This document shows positions 8,145 through 15,800 of a stretch of DNA of 25,302 nt, one piece after another. Position 1 is the first letter of the stretch. Each line of letters begins with the position of its first letter. The position numbers and the translations under genes are program-made. The notes beneath the pieces are model-generated. The model searched no databases, was not told the DNA's origin, and saw only the letters and a program-made list of their open reading frames with translations. Source of the stretch: a virus; IMG/VR virus record IMGVR_UViG_3300043775_000317, positions 1 to 25,302 of that record. The stretch is one strand, 5' to 3'.

Positions 8145-8263
8145 TACTTTACCATCTTCTTCTTGGCCTTCTTGGCCACTCTCTTGACTGGAGTCTTTGC
8201 ATTAGGTCCCATGCCAAAACCTGCTTGTCCTTTTTTCTTACCACAACCACATTTAACGCACAT
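8144..8263 (-). CDS. 39-residue Cys-cluster protein
   Basis: The protein starts at ATG 8263 (TAATG overlap with the preceding stop) and ends with TAATG into the next gene. It reads MCVKCGCGKKKGQAGFGMGP and ends in a Lys-rich helix. The Cys2-Cys5-Cys7 cluster at the N-terminus is the main feature and could bind a metal ion, alone or as an oligomer. The protein is too short for a full zinc finger. Proteins with a CxxCxCGKKKG head and a basic tail seem common in phages of this type, from memory. Genetic coupling on both sides supports it. Confidence 0.7.
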   Translation of the reverse strand: MCVKCGCGKKKGQAGFGMGPNAKTPVKRVAKKAKKKMVK

Positions 8264-8577
8264 TATACTTGTCCAATCTCTTTCATAACTTCGACGGTTT
8301 TTTTGGTTATATCTTTTGTCTTTGGCATGGTCTCTGCGTTGTACGCTTTACCTAATGTTTCAGACGCTGTGTATGCTGCTTGTATATCTCTGCGACTTGT
8401 TCCTGCTGGCTGCATTCCCTGCGCTCTTGCATCTCGATAGGCTTGCAATTCAGAGTTCCATTTCTTATCTGGAATGTCTCTGGTAGCATCACCAGTGCCT
8501 AGTTCAAGAGTTCCTATCTTGCAGCCAAAGCATCCTTCAACATACTCTGGATGTGCCTGTATCTGATGTAAATTCAT
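8263..8577 (-). CDS. Conserved actinophage-type small protein
   Basis: 104 residues, with an AGGGA ribosome site ahead of ATG 8577. HPEYVEGCFGCKIGTLELGTGDA near the N-terminus contains CxxC, and a KKWNSELQAYRDARAQGMQPAGT segment leads into helices ending in AYNAETMPKTKDI. I recognise this as a family common in actinobacteriophages next to head genes, function unknown. The CxxC plus nearby His may bind metal. This protein is one of the better clues to an actinobacterial host. The stop overlaps the 39-residue gene. Confidence 0.7.
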   Translation of the reverse strand: MNLHQIQAHPEYVEGCFGCKIGTLELGTGDATRDIPDKKWNSELQAYRDARAQGMQPAGTSRRDIQAAYTASETLGKAYNAETMPKTKDITKKTVEVMKEIGQV

Positions 8578-8584
8578 GGTGTCC

Positions 8585-8854
8585 CTACTGTGCTGTAAAG
8601 TTTGCTTCTGTCACATCTACTCCGCCAGCGATAAGTGCTGCCTTTGTTGCATCATCTACAGTGTGGGCGTAGCCACCACGATAGACTTCTTCAAATGTTG
8701 CCAGGTCCTCATCCACTGGATATCGAGTTTGGTAATATTCGCCATCCTCTTTGACAATGGTAATCCCTCTATTGAGTCGGTAGAAATGAAATAGGCGATG
8801 TCCTCCTGCAGGACCTTCTTCTATTATTGGTGTCGTGAACGTCCAGTTTGCCAT
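8585..8854 (-). CDS. Small conserved head-region protein
   Basis: 89 residues. The frame is open to 8905, but ATG 8854 has AAGGAGT at ideal spacing, while the upstream extension crosses a hairpin. The sequence MANWTFTTPIIEEGPAGGHRLFHFY, then a GITIVKEDGEYYQTRYP strand, a DLATFEEVYRGGYAHTVDDATKAAL segment and an end in GVDVTEANFTAQ look like a compact alpha/beta fold. It follows the major capsid gene, where decoration or head-completion proteins often lie. No certain family. A capsid-associated role is a context-only inference. Confidence 0.65.
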   Translation of the reverse strand: MANWTFTTPIIEEGPAGGHRLFHFYRLNRGITIVKEDGEYYQTRYPVDEDLATFEEVYRGGYAHTVDDATKAALIAGGVDVTEANFTAQ

Positions 8855-8883
8855 GATACTCCTTCTAGTTAACTTACTGATGA

Positions 8884-8901
8884 GGCTAGGTTTCCCTAGC
8901 C
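8884..8901 (-). terminator. GNRA hairpin after the major capsid gene
   Basis: On the transcribed strand this reads GGCUAGG-GAAA-CCUAGCC, a seven-pair stem with a GAAA tetraloop, 16 bases after the major capsid stop. No U-tract follows, so it is probably a 3' stability hairpin or partial terminator rather than a full stop. Confidence 0.55.
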
Positions 8902-8916
8902 CCACCCGTCAATCAA

Positions 8917-9870
8917 CTAAGCGATTGATGAACCTGATTCGATTCGGTATAGTGCTTCTTCGCGGTAGCGAGCAAAGCCGAGTACGCCGTACCAACCCAT
9001 TGGGCGGTGACGCATCAACTTGTCAACGACTGGTCCGATGACTACATGTGGCTCTTCAGCAACTGCTTCTGCAAGCGCTTGCTGTCCAGCAATGATTGTG
9101 CGGTAGTTGCGAGCAGATGATGCTCCGTCTGTAGCGTTGTATAGACGTGGTGACTCTACGAAGTATGCACCTTCGTATGTACCGATTTCTCCCGCCCAGA
9201 TGCGGTCCTGTGATGAACCGTACTGATTTGGAAGGAGCCATCCTGCTGAACCTGTCTCAGCGCGAAGGTCGTGTGAAACTTCTGGGTGGATACCAGCCCA
9301 GTAGAGTGAACCCTTGCGAGCGACAGCCTTGTTAGCACGCAACTTAGCAACAGCCTTGCGGATGTTTGCAGATGAAATTGTTGCTGCAGCAGTAATTGTT
9401 GCTGTAGATGTAGCAGTTGAACCTGAGTAGATTACGTTTGTTCCAGCACGCAATGTTGCCATTGCTACTGCGTCAATTGAATCTGCAAGGTTAAATGCAA
9501 TGATGTTAGCAATTGCTGGGTCTACATCAGCAAGGCTGAAGAGTTCCAAAGCACGTGTTACAAGAACAGAGTTACCGTACTCGTTAAGAGTAATAGTAAC
9601 TGTTGTTGGTGTAGACATTGCTACTGCATCTGGGTCTGTTGTTTCTGTGAGTGCAGTTGTTGCTGCTGAGAGGTCAACGTAGCGTTGTAGAACAACTGTT
9701 GAACCTGGGATGCTTTGCTTAGCAGGACGCTTATCAGCGACTGAACGAATGAGTGGCTCTGAACGGAGCGCGAACTCGAGAAGTCGGTCATAAGCCTTCT
9801 GTACTAAACCAGCAGAACCCGCTGTGCCGCCGAGGTTATCGGAAGCAGTGGATACGTATGCGTTAGCCAT
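8917..9870 (-). CDS. Major capsid protein, N4-gp56-like
   Basis: 317 residues, with an AAAGGA ribosome site before ATG 9870. The N-terminal SAGLVQKAYDRLLEFALRSEP leads to a GSTVVLQRYVDLSAATTALTE strand-loop. The segment TITLNEYGNSVLVTRALELFS is the P-domain-like core. GIHPEVSHDLRAE at 193-205 and the C-terminal VIGPVVDKLMRHRPMGWYG match the N4-gp56 major capsid family, an HK97-fold coat protein; the usual length is close to 300-400 residues. It forms the icosahedral shell. A scaffold-like gene lies just upstream in the operon and a hairpin just downstream. No N-terminal cleavage site can be picked out with certainty. Confidence 0.9.
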   Translation of the reverse strand: MANAYVSTASDNLGGTAGSAGLVQKAYDRLLEFALRSEPLIRSVADKRPAKQSIPGSTVVLQRYVDLSAATTALTETTDPDAVAMSTPTTVTITLNEYGNSVLVTRALELFSLADVDPAIANIIAFNLADSIDAVAMATLRAGTNVIYSGSTATSTATITAAATISSANIRKAVAKLRANKAVARKGSLYWAGIHPEVSHDLRAETGSAGWLLPNQYGSSQDRIWAGEIGTYEGAYFVESPRLYNATDGASSARNYRTIIAGQQALAEAVAEEPHVVIGPVVDKLMRHRPMGWYGVLGFARYREEALYRIESGSSIA

Positions 9871-9905
9871 TTAGGTTATTTCCTTTTTGTAGTTAGAAAC
9901 TATGA

Positions 9906-10388
9906 TTAGTTTTGTGCGCCGTAAATCATGTTGATGATTTCTTCTGCGGATTCCGCATTAGCAATCCTCATAGACATGTCTTCGGCTCGGTCAGGTGTTA
10001 TTGCACCTTGAGTAACCATATCTTGCTGGCGTAGGGCCGCACGATTCTGGTTATTCGTTTCAGGCGCATCCTCGCGTACTTCTAGTCCGAACAAGTCTGC
10101 ATTTTCGTCAAGCCAGTTATTCACTGACTCTTCGTTAATGTCATCCAAGTCTTTCATGACTAGTCGTATTGCTTTTGGATTTACACCCTTCTTTTCTAGG
10201 GTTTCTTTGACGATACGCTCACGCTGCCCCTTGGATAATGTCTCAAGTTGCTCTGTGAGGTCTTTGATACGCTTTTCATCTGCACGCTTGGCTTTACGCA
10301 ACTTCTTTAGTAAGTCGCTTCCGTCCATCTGTGTTTCTGTCTCTGTATCGAGGTCTTCGTCTTCGTCATCCCAGTAGTTGTTGCTCAT
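9906..10388 (-). CDS. Scaffolding-like protein
   Basis: 160 residues starting at ATG 10388 with AAGGGTGG upstream; the frame opens at 10427, but that stretch lacks a ribosome site. The N-terminus is very acidic (DDEDEDLDTETET). The middle is a charged helical coiled coil (LLKKLRKAKRADEKRIKDLTEQLETLSKG) and the C-terminal half is acidic and helical. An acidic N-terminus, a coiled coil and a position directly before the major capsid gene fit a capsid scaffold. A conserved C-terminal binding helix cannot be confirmed. Cleavage by the nearby proteasome-like protease during maturation is a hypothesis. Confidence 0.75.
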   Translation of the reverse strand: MSNNYWDDEDEDLDTETETQMDGSDLLKKLRKAKRADEKRIKDLTEQLETLSKGQRERIVKETLEKKGVNPKAIRLVMKDLDDINEESVNNWLDENADLFGLEVREDAPETNNQNRAALRQQDMVTQGAITPDRAEDMSMRIANAESAEEIINMIYGAQN

Positions 10389-10473
10389 AGCAACCACCCT
10401 TCTATTCGTTGTAGTCGCAAGCCTCAATTGCTAGTCGGGGAACTAGGTTGGCTCTTGCTATCGGTCTATTACG

Positions 10474-10498
10474 CTGACGGGGCCGATGGGTCCGCCAG
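10474..10498 (-). other. Intergenic stem-loop before the scaffold gene
   Basis: On the minus strand CUGGCGG pairs with CCGUCAG (one G-U pair) around an 11-base loop, in a 118-base gap between the 458-residue gene and the scaffold gene. There is no U-tract. The gap is one of the few wide ones in the operon, so a stability or processing element for the head-protein message is possible. Confidence 0.45.
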
Positions 10499-10506
10499 GA
10501 TTCTAT

Positions 10507-11883
10507 TTAGATTAAGCCAGCAGTACTTCTACGTTGCGAGGCAAGTCGACCGCTTCGTGCAGCAAATCTATTTCGCTCATCTTCTTCAATTCTGCGAATC
10601 TCTTCATCTGCAGCAGCACTTGACTTGAACGTAGACGCAATTGCATCTTCTTGAGTGAAGTCAATTCCACTCATTCGTCCTAGTGCCTGTCCGCGTTCTA
10701 GTCGCTTGACATTTCCGAAACCAGTAAGTGATTTGCCATAATCGAATCCGCTTGCTGCAATATCGGCTGCTGTACCCATATCAACTGCAACGCCTTGTGA
10801 CTTAGCAGCGGAGAAGGTACTAATATTAGCAATCTTCTTATTAAGTTCCTTTGCGCCTTCTGCGCCAGTAAGAAGCGCTTTGGCAATATCTGTACGGCTT
10901 ACGCCTAGTTGCATGATTGACTGTAGGTCGGTCTTAAGTGCTGCAGGAGCATTATCAATTGAACTAAAAGTATCATTAATTAGGTTGGTTACTTCAAGGA
11001 CGGATTTACCCAGTCCTAGAATCCCACCTAAGAATTCCTGTGTAGCGAGTTCGGCCATACCTGCTTCACGCAGTACATTGCCCATAGCAGCCTCTGATTT
11101 AAAGAACTCAGCAATGGTTGGAACCTCAATGGCTTCACCCTTGGTTAGTCTATCCTGGAGTGCGTAAACACCTTTGAAGCGGTCTGTAAATGGCTTGAGA
11201 GCAGGGTTGGTTCTTGCTTCCTGCAAAGATAGATTGAGTGATTCCTCAATGGTTGAGCCAGTGTTGTAGAACCCTGATGCCAAAGTGTAGAGCGCATCAG
11301 CCCAATCCTTTGACATTTCCTGTGCGCCAAAAAATAATGCAAGAGTATTCTTGAATGTATCTTTTGCTAAAGTTTTATCAGAACCAAGTTCTTTTCCAGT
11401 TGAACCAGGAACTACCTTATATTTTGGATTGCCTGATTCGTCGTACTGCTCTTGATTCCAACCATTGATGAATTGAATACCATTAAACTTGCCAGTAAAT
11501 GGCTTGCCATTAAATAACAACTCGCCATCTTGACCAGTGGTATATCCAGTTTCTTTAGGAGCATCATCTTCTGATACTGGCTTGTCTTCTGATACTGGCT
11601 TATCTTTTGGGACTGGAGCAGGAATATTCGCGCCAGTTCTGTAGTTAGGAACATTTTGGCCAGTAATATAATTAGGTGCCTTAGTTGCGTATCCAGCGGG
11701 TGCGCCACCGATAGTTACCGTTGGGGTCAGCGGGGAATAACCAGCAGGTGCGCCACCGATAGTTACCGTTGGGGTAAACATTGATGTTGAACTTGTTGTC
11801 TTAGGTGGCGTTGCCACAGGAGCGGGAGTAGCAGATTTGCGAGCCCTTAGTCTGTTATCTGATTCGTCTGGTGCGGTAGTCAT
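10507..11883 (-). CDS. Internal virion protein (large, unknown role)
   Basis: 458 residues, with GGAG before an ATG that overlaps the previous stop as TAATG. Residues 1-110 are low complexity with internal duplications: TPTVTIGGAPAGY occurs at about 37-49 and 53-65, and KPVSED twice near 95-105. The region about 130-170 (GYTTGQDGELLFNGKPFTG) seems to be a small beta module. The rest is helical, with KDTFKNTLALFFGAQEMSKDWADALYTLASGFYNTG, and an Arg-rich coiled C-terminus with EEIRRIEEDERNRFAARSGR. It sits with the 306- and 1682-residue proteins between portal and scaffold, a place for internal or ejected virion proteins in short-tailed phages. No enzyme motif recognised. Confidence 0.55.
   Translation of the reverse strand: MTTAPDESDNRLRARKSATPAPVATPPKTTSSTSMFTPTVTIGGAPAGYSPLTPTVTIGGAPAGYATKAPNYITGQNVPNYRTGANIPAPVPKDKPVSEDKPVSEDDAPKETGYTTGQDGELLFNGKPFTGKFNGIQFINGWNQEQYDESGNPKYKVVPGSTGKELGSDKTLAKDTFKNTLALFFGAQEMSKDWADALYTLASGFYNTGSTIEESLNLSLQEARTNPALKPFTDRFKGVYALQDRLTKGEAIEVPTIAEFFKSEAAMGNVLREAGMAELATQEFLGGILGLGKSVLEVTNLINDTFSSIDNAPAALKTDLQSIMQLGVSRTDIAKALLTGAEGAKELNKKIANISTFSAAKSQGVAVDMGTAADIAASGFDYGKSLTGFGNVKRLERGQALGRMSGIDFTQEDAIASTFKSSAAADEEIRRIEEDERNRFAARSGRLASQRRSTAGLI
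11699..11775 (-). repeat. Exact 29-bp direct repeat, 48-bp period, within CDS
   Basis: The 29 bases beginning GGTGCGCCACCGATAG at 11699-11727 recur at 11747-11775. The spacing is 48 bases (16 codons), so the duplication adds one TPTVTIGGAPAGYSPL unit to the 458-residue protein without shifting the frame. Confidence 0.85.
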
Positions 11884-12803
11884 TATACTCCAAATCCAAA
11901 GGCTCTTGCAAGCCCTACTGCAGCGTCACGTGCATTCTCGTTTGCTTCTGTGGTTTCCTCGTACTTGCGGTGTTTCTTTGCTCTGCGTAGCATCTCAGCG
12001 CGTGAAGGCGGTTGACCTTTGCCATCTGGTCCAGCGTAATCTACATAAGAAGAAACAATTGGGTCATCGAATGAAATCTCTGATTCTTCTACTTCCCATG
12101 TCTTTGCTAGTAACTTAATAGCAGGAGAGGCAATATCATAAGTTGTAAGTTCTGGGTCTGCAGCAAATCGGTCCGCAAACTGAGGATATTCTTTCTTTGC
12201 AATCTGTTGCAAGTCTACCCTGTATTCATCAATGGTCTTCTTCCCCATTGCAATCTGCTTGGCAGCAATACGTATATCTCTGTCAGTTACTCCAAGAAGA
12301 TTGAACTTATCAACTAGACCACGTGCCTGTGCCAGAGCATCAAGAGACTTGGCTCCGAGCGACTTCTCGTCACCAAAGTTTACCTTTTTCCAAACCCAGT
12401 CTACAGCAAAATCACCAGGTCTAAAGAAAGATGGATACTCTGTCTGGGCAGTAGATGACATTGTTTTGTCAACGGCCTCAGGAGTTGCACCTTCAACTGT
12501 CTTCTGGGAGGTAGTGGTAAGTACCTTCTCGACCTGCTTGTTCTGTGCAGCATCAAATTCTTTGATGAATTGAGTTACATCTTCTTTTGAAAACTTTGCA
12601 GTGTAGCCAGCATCTTCTGCTGCCAAACGCATAATCTCTTGAGCGGTCTGGGTTGTTAACTTGGTTTTCTTGGTTGATACTTCAGTGCCAGACCTTGGGC
12701 TGTTAGTCCCTCCACCACTTGCAAATACGGCATCAATGATTTCTTTTACGCCAGCAGGAAGTTTCTGCGCATCCGCTAATGGTGTCTTAGTATCTTCTGC
12801 CAT
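11883..12803 (-). CDS. Virion protein with AK..YP-type repeat motif
   Basis: 306 residues. An N-terminal Lys/Thr-rich linker leads to a TKLTTQTAQEIMRLAAEDAG helix. After PSFFRPGDFAVDWVWKKVNF, the segment LVDKFNLLGVTDRDIRIAAKQIAMGKKTIDEYRVDLQQIAKKEYPQFADRF plus an ASPAIKLLAKTWEVEE helix looks like the recurring helical module (a basic GKxTxxE helix, then AK..YP) found in phage internal or structural proteins. The C-terminus is basic and charged. The ATG follows a possible AAAGGCGG site. It precedes the 458-residue gene with an overlapping stop-start and likely joins it inside the virion. Family name not certain. Confidence 0.55.
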   Translation of the reverse strand: MAEDTKTPLADAQKLPAGVKEIIDAVFASGGGTNSPRSGTEVSTKKTKLTTQTAQEIMRLAAEDAGYTAKFSKEDVTQFIKEFDAAQNKQVEKVLTTTSQKTVEGATPEAVDKTMSSTAQTEYPSFFRPGDFAVDWVWKKVNFGDEKSLGAKSLDALAQARGLVDKFNLLGVTDRDIRIAAKQIAMGKKTIDEYRVDLQQIAKKEYPQFADRFAADPELTTYDIASPAIKLLAKTWEVEESEISFDDPIVSSYVDYAGPDGKGQPPSRAEMLRRAKKHRKYEETTEANENARDAAVGLARAFGFGV

Positions 12804-12804
12804 A

Positions 12805-15800
12805 TTAGTTAGCCGCCTTTAGCGAGTCATTGTCAAAGTATCGTGTAATAATTGTCTTCAAGTTACCATCCCATTGACCAACGTTTTGCTCTGTCCACAT
12901 GTTGTATGCTTCTCTAAGCATAGCCTTACGTGGGTCATAGTCAGGCAACATTTGGTATGCTGCAGAGAACATTGAACGAGCAGTAAGAAACTCTTGTGCG
13001 TCTAGCCAGAACTGTTTCTTGCCGTTCTTTTCCATGAACTTTGGGTCACTTGTAATTTCTGTAAGTGCGCGAGCATACTTGTAGGAAGTATCCCCACTCT
13101 GAGCAAGTTGGTATTGGTCATACCATGCTTGGCTCTGTTCTCTGAAAGTAGTAGCAGCAAGGTTGTCTAGGACTGCCTTGAGTTCTGGGTAAGAACGTAG
13201 AGTTCTACCATCGGTAATCTTTGCCTCTAGAGCCTGCTTGGTAGCCATGTAGGTATTCCAAGTGCGCTGCTTGATGCGCTCAGTTTCGATTTCCTGTGGG
13301 GTCATCTTGAGTTCGTTAAGATTCTTGCTTGTACCTGGTAGCGTTGCACTTGGGTTAGCAAGGAGAGTAAGAATGTTGTTTGACTGCTTTGCTGGGTCGT
13401 AATCTAGGTCAGCAGTAAGCAGACCAACTAGACCAATTTCGCCAGGCTCAATGTTAACGAGGCGCTTTAGCAGGTCTCTGTTATCGTCAAACACGCGTGC
13501 GTAAGCCTCGCTTGTTGCAGGCATGTTTAGGTTCTTAGATGAACCAGTAAAGGTCACTCTATCCAACATGAAGTTAGGTCCAAGTAGGGATAGCATCTCT
13601 TCGCCAGCAGCGTCACGTGCGTCCTGGCTAGCCATTCCTTGTGCAACGTACTTTTCCTGTAACTTGTAGTATAAGTTTGAGGTAAGAGACATTGGAGTGT
13701 TGTCAATCTTGTAAGGAATACCCGCATAAGGTGAAGCGAATACAGAGAAGAACTTAGCGCGGAATAGACCGCGTACTTGCTTCTCTATCTCTGCATCAGA
13801 AGGCATCTTCTTTTGGACTCCTGTTTCAACCAACATTGCGTTGTAGTTGTAAACAGACTTCCATGAACTTAAGTAGTCCCTTTGTCCACTCTTACCAAAT
13901 ATCTTAGATGCAAGTTCTCTCTGCCATTCTGGGCCAGTGTTAACAATGTTCTTAACCCAAGGTGGAGTGTAGGCATCTCTTACTGATGTAGGTGGACCAT
14001 AAGGGAAGATAACCTTGTACCAGTTAGTACCGCCCCATGTCATCAACTCTTCGAACTCTGCTTCTGATTTATGGAACTTCTGCATGGTTTGACCGACCGA
14101 AAGACCTGTAATGAATGACGGGCTCGGACGGTTGAGAAGGAATCCTAGTGACTGAGCACTGAGTTTGATACCCTCTCCTCTTGAACCCCAATTTAGTTCG
14201 TTGGTTCCAGGTACAATCAGGTGACTTATCTTGTCAATATCGTCAGTTGGATTACCATACTCATCCACACCAAATGTTGTATAAGAGCGTCCGTAGTTTG
14301 ATACTAGGTTAGCGGCGCGTCCTGGATTATTGGCTGCAAGACGACCATAGCGCATAAATGCGTTAGCGTTTGCTGCTGGGAATGCCATAACTCCACGTAG
14401 TGAGTTAATGAGACGATTAGGATTGTTGATAGTATAGAGAGTCTTCTCTGTCTCCTGTAAAGCCTCACGTGCTGCGCCCTGGCGTAATGCATTGTACTGG
14501 GTGGTTGTCATTTCAACACCCTGGTCCATTAAGTACTGTGCTCGTCGCGCAACATTTTCCACTGCTAACTTCTCAAAAAGAGTAGCACGAATAGGATTTT
14601 CAACGCTTGCAAGTTTAGTCATGACCTTGGTCATCATCTTGTTGTATCCTTGCGCTGCAGTAGCAACGCCACTTACGCCAAATGTTAATGCTTCGTAGTT
14701 GTGGTTGGCTGGGATAATATCATACAACTCATCAAGGTAAGGAGCGAGGAACTTTTCAAGTTGCTGCGATGTTATTTCGCCCTTAAGGATTGCTGCTCTA
14801 GCCTCATTAGAAGGGTACATGCGCTTGACAAGTTCAACCTTCTCGGTTAGGTGAGATACGGCTTGCTTCTCGTCCACAATACCAAAAGCCTTAAGATATG
14901 ACTTTCCTGCTGGAGTCGCTCCCCAGCGGATAATCTCTTCTATCGGGGTTTCCCCAAAGATTAAGTCCATGAGAGGTTCACCACGATATTGACGATTAGC
15001 AATATCTGCCAACTCTTCAAAGTAGTTTTCTTCCCCAACGCCAATCTTTGACATAGGAATCTTGCGCTTAATTGCAGCAACGCCAGCAGCAACGGCTACT
15101 TCTCCGTGGAAGTTAATCTGCGTTGTTCTAGCGTTCTGTGTTTCGGCGCGGACCGCTGCAGTAAAGTTGCTTGCGCTTCCTCCGCTTTGCTCCTGGATAA
15201 AAGAGTCAATATGGTGCTGTGTGCCATTAAGAATAATGGTGTGCTTCTCTTTTGAGTAATAACGCTCTTTAAACTTTGCGCTCTTACCAAAAGTATCGGC
15301 TTGTTTCATTCTGGCTTCGCCAAGTTCCTTGATAGCAGAATCAATGCTAGCGTATGCTTTCTGAACGGCTTCGTCAGCATCCATGATTACCTTTTTATTG
15401 GTAGCCATCTTGCTTACTATATCTTTGTACTTATCAATAGCCGCTTTAGCCTTCTTGACTTCTGCCTTTTTCTTAGTAATACCTGGGTTAGCCTCAAGGT
15501 AAGCCACTCTGCGTTCTAGTGTTGCCATGCTTGGAATTGCTTCTGTGAGTCCGTAAGGAACCATAGCATCACGAAGGTCTAGTTCTAGGCCATCAACAAT
15601 CTCTTTAATAGCCTTAAGTTCTTTTCTTGCAGCAGATAGGTGCTGTGCTTTTGTTGCGGGAGACGCACCCTTAAGTAGGTCGCTAACGGTTGTCTCTGCG
15701 TAGTTCTTTGCGGCGATAGCCTGCTGTAGCATCTGAGACCTATCAGATACATTGGTAGCAACAGCCTTATATTCAGACTTGTTTACAACATTCTTTCTAA

